From assembly GCA_052379645.1 (NCBI GenBank), contig JBQSYU010000009.1: DNA of 64,000 nt. One strand, written 5' to 3'. Position numbers and translations under genes: made by a program. The stretch is from Arthrobacter_H sp030452125 (GTDB lineage Bacteria; Actinomycetota; Actinomycetes; Actinomycetales; Micrococcaceae). Numbering within the stretch: position 1 is the first letter of the stretch; every line of letters begins with the position of its first letter. The notes beneath the pieces were generated by a model. The model worked only from the letters and a program-made list of their open reading frames with translations. It had not been told where the DNA came from and searched no databases. Below are positions 1 through 8,427 of this stretch, piece by piece.

Positions 1-109
1 CGATGATGATCCACAGCCGCCAGGCCCGCCAGCGGCCGGCCCAGACCGAACGGGCCGAGGCCGGACGCGGGGCCGCCAGCAGGCGATCGCCATCCTTGAT
101 CCGACTCAT
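1..109 (-). CDS. DUF4350-type membrane protein, N-terminus only (cut by window edge)
   Basis: Only the first 36 residues are present. They read as a short charged start (MSRIKDGDRLL) followed by RWRAWRLWIII, the beginning of a membrane helix. The ATG at 107-109 overlaps the stop codon of the preceding DUF4129 gene in an ATGA arrangement, so the two are probably translationally coupled. In many actinobacteria a DUF4350 protein sits exactly here, after a DUF4129 gene and before moxR/DUF58 genes; the family assignment rests mainly on that context. The function of the cluster is not established; it is usually assumed to concern the cell envelope. Confidence 0.6.
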   Translation of the reverse strand, partial: MSRIKDGDRLLAAPRPASARSVWAGRWRAWRLWIII

Positions 110-786
110 CTGGGCACCACCACTGCCGGGTCCGCCCGGGCGGCTGAGGGGGTGGCCGTGGAGAGGCGGTCCTCCAGCGTGGTCAGGTTGCGGGCGTCCT
201 CGGCGCTGGGCTCGTGATGACCGTAATGCACCGCGTTGAAGAGCCTGGCCGCCTCCCGCAGTGCCGGGGATTCGCCGGCGAAGGCCTGCCCGAGCGCGGT
301 GGAGACTTCGGTGGCGGTCCGTCCAGGCCGGGGCTCCAGCAGGGTGCGTTCCTCGGCCCGGGCCAGCAAGGCCCTGAACCGCTCCAGGACGGCGGTGGCA
401 TAGTCGGCCGCCAGGAAGGCGCGGTCGGCCCGTCGACGGTAGTCCTCGGCGCCGAGGGTGGCATCCAGGTCCACCTCGGCCCCGGCCTCCTGCGCCGTGC
501 GGGCCCGGCGCTGCAACCGGGGGCGCGCGAAGAGGACGACCAGGGTGATGAGGATGGCCAGGGCCAGCAGGACCACGAGCCAGCCCAGGTTCGGGGCCAG
601 CGCATTCAAGGAATCCACCCACTGGACGAAATCGGCCCAGACCTGTTTCAGGAAGACCACGATGGGGTTGGGCATCGCCTGGGCATACTCCTGCCGGGCC
701 AGTTCCCGCGTCAGCTCACCGGTGGCTTCGTCCCGGTCGGGAAGATAGTGCGGGGCCTGCAGGAGGAGGGGCAGCGCGGAGGGCAT
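106..786 (-). CDS. DUF4129 domain membrane protein
   Basis: A 226-residue protein with one clear membrane helix at about residues 66-87, preceded by an amphipathic, probably extracytoplasmic stretch. The soluble C-terminal region (about 115-215) contains the DUF4129-like pattern EDYRRRADRAFLAADY...ERFRALLARAEER and a TATEV motif. I chose the ATG at 786 (MPSALPLLLQ) because it lies 4 bp after the stop of the upstream gene; an earlier start at 882 would overlap that gene by 90 bp. Position between a polytopic membrane protein and a DUF4350 gene supports a three-gene envelope operon. Biochemical role unknown. Confidence 0.8.
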   Translation of the reverse strand: MPSALPLLLQAPHYLPDRDEATGELTRELARQEYAQAMPNPIVVFLKQVWADFVQWVDSLNALAPNLGWLVVLLALAILITLVVLFARPRLQRRARTAQEAGAEVDLDATLGAEDYRRRADRAFLAADYATAVLERFRALLARAEERTLLEPRPGRTATEVSTALGQAFAGESPALREAARLFNAVHYGHHEPSAEDARNLTTLEDRLSTATPSAARADPAVVVPR

Positions 787-790
787 CGGG

Positions 791-2095
791 TCAGCGGCCC
801 GCCGGGTAGCCGGGGGAGTTGCCCGCCGGGGGGACGGTCGGCAGGCCCGGGATCGGGGCATCGATGCCGCTGTCGAATTCACGCAGCAGGGTCATGTCGA
901 AACCGTCGCGACGGAACCGCAGATCGGTGTAGAGCAGCGTGGTGACCGAGCATTCGTAGGCGAAGCCCAGTCCCGCGGCGATACCGCCGAGGATCGTGCT
1001 GACGAAGCCGATCTTGACCAGGAGGCCGGCCAGGGCCGCCGGATCCTCGGGGGCCAGCATCCCGCCCAGCAACCCGGAGATCATGCTCAGCGGGGAAGTG
1101 ATCAGGCTGGTGATGATCGCGACGATGATGCCGGTCAGCAGCAGGATCCCGAAGCACCGCCACCAGGAGGACTTCACCAGGGCGAAGGATCGGGCCATGG
1201 CCGCCAGCGGTGGCAGGTTCTCCGCCACGACGGCGTGGACGGTGAACGTCAGTTTAATCGAGATCCAGAGCGTGGTGGGGATGGCCAGCACCACGACGAT
1301 GGCCGCCGTGGTGAAGGTGGCGGCCGTATCGGCGTTGAAGGCCACGAGGGTCACGATGCCTGCGCAGATGGCCAGCGCCGCGATCCCGGCGATCAGGTAC
1401 AGCAACGCGACCAGCAGGAGCCTGCCGATCGAGGGGCGCAGGATCCGCAGGGCCTGCCCGAAGCGGGTCTTGCGGTTCAGCGTCGCCCGCAGCACGGGGA
1501 TGGTGATGGCCCCCTGGACGATGATCATCAGGAACACCGAGGCCAGCCCGGCCGCCAGGCTGCCCGCGACCATGGTGATCAAGGATCCGGCCAGGGCGCT
1601 GAAATCCGGTTCGGCACCGTCGGCGAAGCCGGGGTCGGCGATGACGGAGAGCAACGGGATGGCCAGCAGGGCGCTGATGGTTCCGATGAAGAGCTGGACG
1701 ATCACCGACAGGCCCAGCGTGGAACCGGCATTGCGGCGGACCGCCTGGAAGGCGCCGTCGAGCATGTCCCCGAGACCGAGTGGACGCAACGGGACGACCC
1801 CGGGCTTCGGCGGCGGGGCATATCCGTAGGGGCCCGCCGGGGGGAAGCCCTGGCCGGGCGGCGGCATCCCTCCGCCGGGGCCCGGTGGTCCTCCCCAGGA
1901 GCCGGGGGCCGGGTGGCCCCAGCCCTGGCCCGGTGCGGCCCCCCACCCCTGCTGCGGTGGGTTCTGCCAGCCGGGCGCCGCCGGTGGTTCGAAGCCCCCG
2001 GGAGCCGGCGGGATTCCGGCGCCCTCCGGCACTCCGGCATCCTGACCGGGCTCGGAACCGGGCAGGTCGTCGGGGTTGGGTGGGTATTCAGTCAT
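791..2095 (-). CDS. Polytopic membrane protein, glycerophosphodiester phosphodiesterase membrane-domain type
   Basis: A 434-residue protein. The first ~110 residues are rich in Pro, Gly, Trp and Gln (repeated GWG/PPGPG patterns), a disordered cytoplasmic region. This is followed by about six hydrophobic segments separated by short loops, with the sequence VPLRPLGLGDMLDGAF entering the first. That layout matches the family annotated as glycerophosphoryl diester phosphodiesterase membrane domain, which lacks the catalytic part of that enzyme. A GAGGGG Shine-Dalgarno sequence lies about 10 nt before the start. It is the first gene of a leftward operon and diverges from mtrA. No enzymatic function should be assumed from the family name. 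Confidence 0.75.
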   Translation of the reverse strand: MTEYPPNPDDLPGSEPGQDAGVPEGAGIPPAPGGFEPPAAPGWQNPPQQGWGAAPGQGWGHPAPGSWGGPPGPGGGMPPPGQGFPPAGPYGYAPPPKPGVVPLRPLGLGDMLDGAFQAVRRNAGSTLGLSVIVQLFIGTISALLAIPLLSVIADPGFADGAEPDFSALAGSLITMVAGSLAAGLASVFLMIIVQGAITIPVLRATLNRKTRFGQALRILRPSIGRLLLVALLYLIAGIAALAICAGIVTLVAFNADTAATFTTAAIVVVLAIPTTLWISIKLTFTVHAVVAENLPPLAAMARSFALVKSSWWRCFGILLLTGIIVAIITSLITSPLSMISGLLGGMLAPEDPAALAGLLVKIGFVSTILGGIAAGLGFAYECSVTTLLYTDLRFRRDGFDMTLLREFDSGIDAPIPGLPTVPPAGNSPGYPAGR

Positions 2096-2147
2096 GCCGT
2101 TGGTGCCCCTCGCATCGCGTCAGTGTCCGAACCAGCCTAACGGGGCC

Positions 2148-2174
2148 CGGTGCGCCGCTGCAGGGGGCGCACCG
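2148..2174. promoter_or_regulatory. Inverted repeat in the mtrA upstream region
   Basis: CGGTGCGCC (2148-2156) and GGCGCACCG (2166-2174) form a perfect 9-bp inverted repeat with a 9-nt gap. It ends 8 bp before the mtrA -10 box, so it covers where a -35 element would lie, in the space between two divergent operons. It could be an operator or simply a hairpin; no named regulator is assigned. Confidence 0.45.
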
Positions 2175-2182
2175 CTGACCCC

Positions 2183-2188
2183 TATAGT
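2183..2188 (+). promoter_or_regulatory. Probable mtrA -10 box
   Basis: TATAGT at 2183-2188 matches the actinobacterial TANNNT -10 consensus. Transcription would begin near 2195, leaving a leader of about 48 nt before mtrA. No recognisable -35 is visible at the expected spacing. Confidence 0.5.
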
Positions 2189-2242
2189 GGAGGGCAGGTT
2201 CAAAGAGACACCAGTGAGACGTTCAGACGGAAGAGGGGTGCC

Positions 2243-2920
2243 ATGAAGGCCCGAGTTTTGGTGGTCGACGATGACGAGGCGCTGGCCGAGATGATCGGCA
2301 TCGTGCTGCGTAACGACGACTTCGACCCGGTCTTCTGCTACGACGGGGCCCAGGCCCTGGACACCTTCCGCGAGGTCAAACCGGATCTGGTCCTGCTGGA
2401 TCTGATGCTGCCGGGCATGGACGGCATCGAGGTCTGCCGGCTGATCCGGGCCGAAGCGGATGTCCCGATCGTCATGCTCACGGCCAAATCCGATACCGCC
2501 GATGTGGTCCGTGGACTGGAGTCGGGGGCCGACGACTACGTCCCGAAGCCGTTCAAGCCGGCCGAACTCATCGCCCGGGTCAGGGCCCGGATGCGTCCGG
2601 GGGAGAAGCATGCCCCGGAGACGCTGAAGATCGCGGACCTGGTGATCGACGTGGCCGGGCACTCGGTGACCCGGGGTGGGGAACCGATCTCGTTGACCCC
2701 GCTGGAATTCGATCTGCTGGTGGCATTGGCCAGGAAACCGTGGCAGGTCTTCACCCGTGAACTGCTGCTCGAACAGGTTTGGGGCTACCGGCATGCCGCC
2801 GATACCCGGTTGGTGAACGTCCATGTGCAGCGGCTGCGGTCCAAGGTCGAAACCGACCCGGAGAACCCCGAAGTCGTCCTGACCGTGCGCGGAGTCGGAT
2901 ACAAGGCCGGACAGGGCTGA
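2243..2920 (+). CDS. mtrA: Response regulator MtrA
   Basis: A 225-residue OmpR/PhoB-class response regulator. The receiver domain (1-115) has the acidic cluster DDD at 9-11, the phosphoacceptor Asp53 in LLDLMLPG, Thr80 and Lys102 in VPKPF. The C-terminal winged-helix domain (about 130-225) contains LTPLEFDLLVALARKP and VNVHVQRLRSKVE. The ATG at 2243 follows a purine-rich AAGAGGGG sequence; an upstream in-frame extension has no family support. In mycobacteria and corynebacteria MtrA controls cell-wall hydrolases, division and osmotic responses, and is phosphorylated by MtrB, encoded 2 bp downstream here. Assignment rests on sequence and on the mtrA-mtrB-lpqB order. Confidence 0.97.
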   Translation: MKARVLVVDDDEALAEMIGIVLRNDDFDPVFCYDGAQALDTFREVKPDLVLLDLMLPGMDGIEVCRLIRAEADVPIVMLTAKSDTADVVRGLESGADDYVPKPFKPAELIARVRARMRPGEKHAPETLKIADLVIDVAGHSVTRGGEPISLTPLEFDLLVALARKPWQVFTRELLLEQVWGYRHAADTRLVNVHVQRLRSKVETDPENPEVVLTVRGVGYKAGQG

Positions 2921-2922
2921 GC

Positions 2923-4875
2923 ATGGAGACCTCCGCCGCGGACCACCCGGCGGCGGAACCCGACGACGGGGAGCCGCCAGTCTCCCGGGCCTTCCTGCTG
3001 CGCCCGCGGGCGGACCGGGAGGGCTCCCGGTGGAAACGCATGGTCACCGCGTGGCGGCGCTCGCTGCAATTGCGGGCCGTGGCCACCACCGTGCTGCTCT
3101 CCGCGTTGGCGATGCTCGGGGCCGGGATCTTCCTGTCGAACCAGATCGCCGACGGCCTGTTCCAGGAACGCTTCAACCAGGTCCAGGAGGAATCGGTCCG
3201 TGGCCTGAACCAGGTCAAATCCAACTTCGAGTCCGCGGCCACCACCGACCGCTCCAGCACCGTGGCCTTCGTCAATGACACGTTGAAGCTGGTCGAGGGT
3301 GATGGTGCCAGCGTCCAACGCGACTTCATCCTGACCCCGCTGCCCAGCTCCGAGAACATCTATGTCCCCAACACCGCCAGTGGTGGACTGACCAATGCCG
3401 TCATCCCCGACACCCTGTCCACCACCGTGAAGGACAGCCCCGGGGTCTATTGGGAATCGATCAGCTTCCCGCATGCCAGCTACGACACCCCCGGTCTGGC
3501 CTTCGGCACCACGGTCCAGTTGCCGCCCGGGCGCGACTATGCCCTGTATCTGGTCTACGACCTGGATTCGGTACAGCAGACCCTGGACTTCATCCACCGG
3601 GTGCTGGCCATCGGTGGGGTGCTGTTGCTCCTGGTCACCGGCGGCATCGCCTGGTACACCACGCGTCTGGTGGTCCGCCCGGTCTCCACCGCCGCCTCGG
3701 CCTCGGAGAAGTTGGCCGCCGGACAGTTGCAGGAACGCCTGGAGGTCCACGGCGAGGACGAGATCGCCCGGCTGGGGATCTCGTTCAACCGGATGGCCAC
3801 CAACCTCCAGGACCAGATCACCCAGCTGGCCACCCTGTCGCAGATGCAGCAGCGCTTCGTCTCGGACGTCTCTCACGAACTGCGCACCCCGCTCACGACG
3901 GTCCGCATGGCCGCCGAGGTCCTCCACGACGCCCGCGAGGACTTCGACCCGATCAACCGGCGCTCCGCCGAACTGCTCTACAACCAGGTCGAACGCTTCC
4001 AGACCCTGCTCAACGACCTGTTGGAGATCTCCCGTTTCGACGCAGGGGCCGCGCTGCTGGATGCCGAGGTCCTCGATCTGGTTCCGGTGGTTCGGCGGGT
4101 CGTGGAGACCGCGAGCCTGCATGCGGAGAACCTCGGATCCGAATTGCGCGTCCACCTCCCCGAGGAGGGGTGCGCCGTGGAGATGGACCCGCGCCGCATC
4201 GAACGGATCATCCGCAACCTGGTGATGAACGCCGTCGAACACGGGGACGGGAATCCGATCGACATCACCGTCGGCCAGGATGAATACGCGGTCGCGGTCA
4301 GCGTGCGCGACCATGGGATCGGAATGGACCCCGAAGAGGCCTCGCGCGTCTTCGACAGGTTCTGGCGCGGGGATCCCGCCCGGGCCCGGACCACCGGAGG
4401 CAGTGGGTTGGGACTATCCATCGCCACCGAAGACACCCGCCTGCATGGTGGGTGGCTGCAGGCCTGGGGTGAGAAGGGCGAAGGAGCCTGCTTCCGGCTG
4501 ACGTTGCCACGGCATCTGGGCGAATTGCTCGGTTCCTCGCCGTTGCCCCTGATGCCGCATACCCAGCTGGCGCTGGGCCAGTCGCTGGGCATGGGGGAGC
4601 CCGCCCCGTACACGGCCTCGCTGCCCACCCTGCCCACCCTGCCCACCGGGAACCTCGCCTTGCCCGGCTCGATCCTGCGGGCGGTTCCACCGGCCGAGCG
4701 GGCCACCGCGGTGTCCCCCTCCCCGGACCCCGACGACCAGCAGCCCGCCGCCCCGGACCGGATGGACCCCCACGGTGATGACCGGGCTGCCGCGGGAGGG
4801 CCGGAGGAACAGGACCCGGGAAGCATTGCCGACGACGAGCCCGGCACCGGGAAACAGGGAGGACAGGATGCTTAA
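2923..4875 (+). CDS. mtrB: Sensor histidine kinase MtrB
   Basis: A 650-residue membrane kinase. Transmembrane helix 1 lies at about 51-72, an extracellular sensor region follows to about 225, then helix 2 (about 227-248) and a HAMP domain (about 248-300). The dimerisation/phosphoacceptor motif DVSHELRTP has His318. The ATPase domain contains NLVMNAVEHGDG, DHGIGMD and GGSGLGLSI. The start at 2923 is 2 bp after the mtrA stop. Beyond the catalytic domain there is a Pro/Asp-rich tail of about 110 residues (roughly 540-650), longer than the kinase core needs and low in complexity. The last 8 bp overlap lpqB, whose product modulates MtrB in mycobacteria. Confidence 0.96.
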   Translation: METSAADHPAAEPDDGEPPVSRAFLLRPRADREGSRWKRMVTAWRRSLQLRAVATTVLLSALAMLGAGIFLSNQIADGLFQERFNQVQEESVRGLNQVKSNFESAATTDRSSTVAFVNDTLKLVEGDGASVQRDFILTPLPSSENIYVPNTASGGLTNAVIPDTLSTTVKDSPGVYWESISFPHASYDTPGLAFGTTVQLPPGRDYALYLVYDLDSVQQTLDFIHRVLAIGGVLLLLVTGGIAWYTTRLVVRPVSTAASASEKLAAGQLQERLEVHGEDEIARLGISFNRMATNLQDQITQLATLSQMQQRFVSDVSHELRTPLTTVRMAAEVLHDAREDFDPINRRSAELLYNQVERFQTLLNDLLEISRFDAGAALLDAEVLDLVPVVRRVVETASLHAENLGSELRVHLPEEGCAVEMDPRRIERIIRNLVMNAVEHGDGNPIDITVGQDEYAVAVSVRDHGIGMDPEEASRVFDRFWRGDPARARTTGGSGLGLSIATEDTRLHGGWLQAWGEKGEGACFRLTLPRHLGELLGSSPLPLMPHTQLALGQSLGMGEPAPYTASLPTLPTLPTGNLALPGSILRAVPPAERATAVSPSPDPDDQQPAAPDRMDPHGDDRAAAGGPEEQDPGSIADDEPGTGKQGGQDA

Positions 4876-6598
4876 GCACAGGGCATGGCACGGCGGCGGG
4901 GCCCGGGTCACCAGGGTACTCGGGGCCCTCGTCGCGGTCCTGTTGGTCATCACCGGTTGTGCCTCGATCCCGACGTCGGGGCCCGTGGGCACCAGTGCCC
5001 CCGAAGCCGCCGGCCAATCCGATTTCTCCTATGCCTTCGATCCTCCCGGGCCCACCAAGGATGCTTCCCCGCAGCAGATCATCGAGGGGTTCCTGCGCGC
5101 GGGCATCGACCCGCAGGACGATTACAGCGTGGCCCGCGAATACCTGGCCCGGGATGTCTCCCGGGAATGGCGGGCCGCGGACCGGACCACCGTCTATACC
5201 TCCGAACCCAACATCGTGGAGAATGTCGAAAAAGGCAGCTACACGGTGGAGGTCTCGGAGACCTCCAGCATCGACGAATACGGGCTCCTGACACGCAAGA
5301 AGGAACGGACCACGAAGTCGGTGGACTTCGAACTGGTCCAGGTCGACGGCCAATGGCGGCTCTCGAAGGTCCCGGATGGCACGATGATGGACGAGGGAAG
5401 CTTCGCGATCGTGTTCAAGTCCTACCCGTTGTACTTCTACGATTCCACCGACACCTACGCCGTGGCCGACTACCGGTGGTTCGCCACGCGGCAGGGCCTG
5501 TCCGCGACCGTCACGGCCGCACTGTTGGCCGGCCCCGCCCCTTATCTGCGCAATGCCGTCAGCAGTGCCTTCCCCGAAGGCAGCGAACTGGCGCGGGCCT
5601 CCGTGCCGGTGGAGTCCAAGCGGGCCACGGTGGACCTGAACGAGGCGACGTTCACCGATGCCAACGAGCTGCAACGACAACTGATGCAACAGCAGCTCGA
5701 ATTGACGCTGAGCCAGATCCAGAACGTCAGCACGGTCACGATGACGGTCGCCCAACGGGCCGTGAGCCTGGGCAGCGTGGCCGAGGGGTTCACCGATGCC
5801 ATCGTCGAGGCCTCGGTGCCGAACACCCAGATCGCGATCGCCAACAATTCCCTGGTGTTCTACCAGGGCAACGGCGTCGTCCCCGTGGGAGGGGTCCAGG
5901 ACATCTCCTCGCATAAGCCCCGCGACCCGGCCATGTCTCCCGCGGACAATCGTTTTGCCTTCCTGAACGGCAAGCGCACCCAACTGTTCACCGTGGACGA
6001 ATCCGGGGTGGTCCATGAGGCGACCACCGGGCAGAAGTTGTTGCGTCCGAGCATCGACGTCCACGGCTGGACGTGGACGGTCGGCAACGACGGACGCACC
6101 CGGGTCAGGGCGACCCCCTCGGACACGAAGAAGGACGGCCCCTCACGCCAGGTCAATGCCGGATGGATGTCCAAGGCGGATGTCACCTCCCTGCGGGTTT
6201 CCCCCGATGGGGCCCGGGCCCTGGTGATCGCCAAGGTCAAGGGCACGACCGGAGTCTACATCACCGGCATCATCCGTGACAGCGAAGGCGTCCCGCGCGG
6301 GTTCACCGATCCGTTGAAGCTGGACTCCTCGGTTCCGGTGGAGCGGGGGGTGTGGAACTCCTCGGATTCCGTGGTGGTGATGAAACCCAGCGACACCAAG
6401 GCCGTCCAGGCCGAAGAACTCTCCCTGGATGGAAGCACCAAGGAACTGGAACCGTTGTTGGGGATGACCAATATCTCCGCCGGCCCGGGAGACCAGCGTA
6501 CGGTCTACGCCGAAACCCCCGACGGGGTCTACTCGCAGGTCTTCTCCACCTGGAAGAAGCGTGAGGGCAAGGCCACCCAGCTCGCCTACCCGGGGTAG
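4868..6598 (+). CDS. lpqB: Lipoprotein LpqB, accessory to MtrAB
   Basis: A 576-residue lipoprotein. The signal peptide ends in a lipobox, VITGC, with lipidated Cys31. A GerMN-like region (about 190-330) is followed by a predicted beta-propeller-like C-terminal half containing recurring DG/WN turns. The ATG at 4868 overlaps the mtrB end by 8 bp, giving tight coupling; a longer in-frame start would place residues before the signal peptide. In mycobacteria LpqB interacts with the MtrB extracellular domain and affects MtrA phosphorylation. Third gene of the conserved mtrA-mtrB-lpqB operon. Confidence 0.94.
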   Translation: MLKHRAWHGGGARVTRVLGALVAVLLVITGCASIPTSGPVGTSAPEAAGQSDFSYAFDPPGPTKDASPQQIIEGFLRAGIDPQDDYSVAREYLARDVSREWRAADRTTVYTSEPNIVENVEKGSYTVEVSETSSIDEYGLLTRKKERTTKSVDFELVQVDGQWRLSKVPDGTMMDEGSFAIVFKSYPLYFYDSTDTYAVADYRWFATRQGLSATVTAALLAGPAPYLRNAVSSAFPEGSELARASVPVESKRATVDLNEATFTDANELQRQLMQQQLELTLSQIQNVSTVTMTVAQRAVSLGSVAEGFTDAIVEASVPNTQIAIANNSLVFYQGNGVVPVGGVQDISSHKPRDPAMSPADNRFAFLNGKRTQLFTVDESGVVHEATTGQKLLRPSIDVHGWTWTVGNDGRTRVRATPSDTKKDGPSRQVNAGWMSKADVTSLRVSPDGARALVIAKVKGTTGVYITGIIRDSEGVPRGFTDPLKLDSSVPVERGVWNSSDSVVVMKPSDTKAVQAEELSLDGSTKELEPLLGMTNISAGPGDQRTVYAETPDGVYSQVFSTWKKREGKATQLAYPG

Positions 6599-6665
6599 CG
6601 GCCCGCTGTCCACAGCCGCTGGTCCGGACCTTCCAGACATGGCCCGCCCCGGGGACCATGAAGGC

Positions 6666-7523
6666 ATGGAGTACCCGGCATTACCCGATCGGTGGGGTCG
6701 TCGCCTGGACTCGGTGGCCTTCTCCTCCTCGGTCCGGGGGCCGCTGTCGGCCCTGGCCGAACTCGGTTCGGTGGCGGCGCCCAGCGACTGTGTGTTCTGC
6801 CGCCGGCCCGATGTGGTGATGTGCCGGTCCTGCCGGGGCTCCTTCCGGGCCGCGACCGTCCGTCCCTTCCAGGCCCAGGACGGGGCCGAGTCCCTCCCGT
6901 TGGATCCGAAGGGGGAACCGTTGGCCGTGGTGGCCGGGGGAGTCTATGCCCGGGAGGTCTCGGCCGCCGTCCTGGCGTTCAAGAACCGCCAACGGGTCTC
7001 CTTGGCCGGGGTGTTGGGCCCGGCCCTGGCAGGGGCCCTGCGGGTCGCCGGGGAGGGCTTTGACGACGGGGTGGTGCTGGTGCCGATCCCCTCGACCCGC
7101 ATCGCCCGGGCCCGCCGCGGCTATGCCCCGGTGGACGTGCTGTTGACCTGGATCCAGCGCCGGGCCCTGTTGCCGCCGTCGACCAGCCTCGCCCGCATGC
7201 TGCGGGTCCGCCCCGGACCGCCATGGGCGGGGGCCGCGCAGAAGACCAAGGGCCGGCGTGCCCGCTCGGGTAGTGCCGCACAACTGGTCCTGCGTCGCAC
7301 GCGGGGGATCCCCGACCGTCCGGTGCTGCTGGTGGATGATGTGCTGACCACCGGGGCCACCCTGGCCCGGGCGCATCACCAACTCCAGGCCGCCGGGGTC
7401 CGGGTCGAGGGTGCCGTGGTGCTGGCCGCGACCGCTGCACCGCGGCACGGGGACGGGTCAGCGGTGGGCGCCCCGGATCCCGACGGGAGCGACACGCCCA
7501 CCGGATCCCGGCCGGGACGCTGA
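6666..7523 (+). CDS. ComF-family phosphoribosyltransferase-like protein
   Basis: A 285-residue protein. An N-terminal four-cysteine zinc-ribbon-like motif, CVFCRRPDVVMCRSC, is typical of ComF proteins. The C-terminal half carries the type I phosphoribosyltransferase PRPP loop RPVLLVDDVLTTGATL. ComF is required for DNA uptake in naturally competent bacteria, but many actinobacteria carry this gene without other competence genes, and none are seen nearby. It lies 67 bp after lpqB, the usual actinobacterial position. I chose the ATG at 6666 (MEYPALPDRW), with GGGGA upstream; an ATG at 6639 is an alternative. Confidence 0.85.
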   Translation: MEYPALPDRWGRRLDSVAFSSSVRGPLSALAELGSVAAPSDCVFCRRPDVVMCRSCRGSFRAATVRPFQAQDGAESLPLDPKGEPLAVVAGGVYAREVSAAVLAFKNRQRVSLAGVLGPALAGALRVAGEGFDDGVVLVPIPSTRIARARRGYAPVDVLLTWIQRRALLPPSTSLARMLRVRPGPPWAGAAQKTKGRRARSGSAAQLVLRRTRGIPDRPVLLVDDVLTTGATLARAHHQLQAAGVRVEGAVVLAATAAPRHGDGSAVGAPDPDGSDTPTGSRPGR

Positions 7524-7584
7524 GGAATTCGATGCCAGACCACATGTCGAGTGACGTGGATCACGAAATGAACGGTGGGAAGGC

Positions 7585-7612
7585 TTGATTAACCTGCGCG
7601 CTGGATTACGGT
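7585..7612 (+). promoter_or_regulatory. Probable hpf promoter
   Basis: TTGATT at 7585-7590, a 16-nt spacer, then TACGGT at 7607-7612 gives a plausible sigma-70-type promoter. It predicts a leader of roughly 95-100 nt for hpf that includes the hairpin at 7653-7684. Confidence 0.5.
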
Positions 7613-7652
7613 TGAGTATGGGCACCTCACCAAGAGGAGAAGAACCCATCTT

Positions 7653-7684
7653 CAGCGGTTGAAAGGAGAGACTTTCAGCCGCTG
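7653..7684 (+). promoter_or_regulatory. Hairpin in hpf 5' leader
   Basis: CAGCGGTTGAAAG (7653-7665) pairs with CTTTCAGCCGCTG (7672-7684) over 13 positions with one T-G wobble, around a GAGAGA loop. It ends 31 nt before the hpf start and leaves the AGGAGG ribosome-binding site (7705-7710) free. There is no following T-tract, so it is not an obvious terminator; a stability or regulatory element is more likely. Confidence 0.55.
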
Positions 7685-7715
7685 TCGTGTCACCCGAGGT
7701 CAGTAGGAGGACACC

Positions 7716-8399
7716 ATGGAGATGCACATCACCGGGCGCAATGTGACGGTATCCGATCGATTCCGCGAATACGCGGATGAGAAGACGGGCAAGATCGAGC
7801 AGTTGGCCAGCAAGGTCCAGCGCCTCGACGTGAAGGTCACCAAGGAACCCAACGCCCGGCAGGCCGAAGCCCAGCTGACAGTGGAGATCAGCGTGGTGGG
7901 CAGCGGCCCGGCCATCCGTGCCGAGGCCAAGGCGGCCGATAAGTTCGCGGCCTTCGATACGGCCTTCGCCAAATTGCTCGAGCGGCTGCGGCGGGCCCGC
8001 GATCGGCGAAAGGTCCACCACGGCCGGCAGACACCCAAGGCGGTGTTCCAGGCGACGTCGACCCTAGAACCGGTCAGCAGTACCATGCCCCTGCATGAAC
8101 AAACCCGTCAGGAACAGGACCAGGAACGCGAAGCAGCCGAAGCCGCCGAGGAAAGCCCGGTCGAGATCCGCCGTAAGGTCTTCCCCTCCGAGACCATGAG
8201 CGTGGACGATGCGGTGGACCGCATGGAACTGGTCGGGCACCCGTTCTACCTGTTCGTCGATGCCGACACCGGGGCCAGCTCGGTGGTGTACCGCCGGCGG
8301 CAATGGAACTACGGGGTGATCACCCTCGACGACAACCACTCCGACGAGGAGACGGTGGAGACCCGGAAGTACCGTGGCTCGCAGGGCGCCGCCGTGTGA
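7716..8399 (+). CDS. hpf: Long-form ribosome hibernation promoting factor
   Basis: A 227-residue protein. Residues 1-105 form the S30AE/HPF domain that binds the decoding region of the 30S subunit, starting MEMHITGRNVTVSDRFREYA. A variable linker (about 108-155) leads to the C-terminal domain (about 160-225) with PMSVDDAVDRMELVGHPFYLFVDADTG-type features (ETMSVDDAVDRMELVGH, then VVYRRR and YGVITL). Having both domains marks the long form, which dimerises 70S ribosomes into inactive 100S particles in stationary phase. AGGAGG precedes the start by 5 nt. The usual actinobacterial neighbours comF and secA flank it. Confidence 0.95.
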   Translation: MEMHITGRNVTVSDRFREYADEKTGKIEQLASKVQRLDVKVTKEPNARQAEAQLTVEISVVGSGPAIRAEAKAADKFAAFDTAFAKLLERLRRARDRRKVHHGRQTPKAVFQATSTLEPVSSTMPLHEQTRQEQDQEREAAEAAEESPVEIRRKVFPSETMSVDDAVDRMELVGHPFYLFVDADTGASSVVYRRRQWNYGVITLDDNHSDEETVETRKYRGSQGAAV

Positions 8400-8427
8400 T
8401 GACGGCTCCGGGGCCCGAAAGGGCTCC

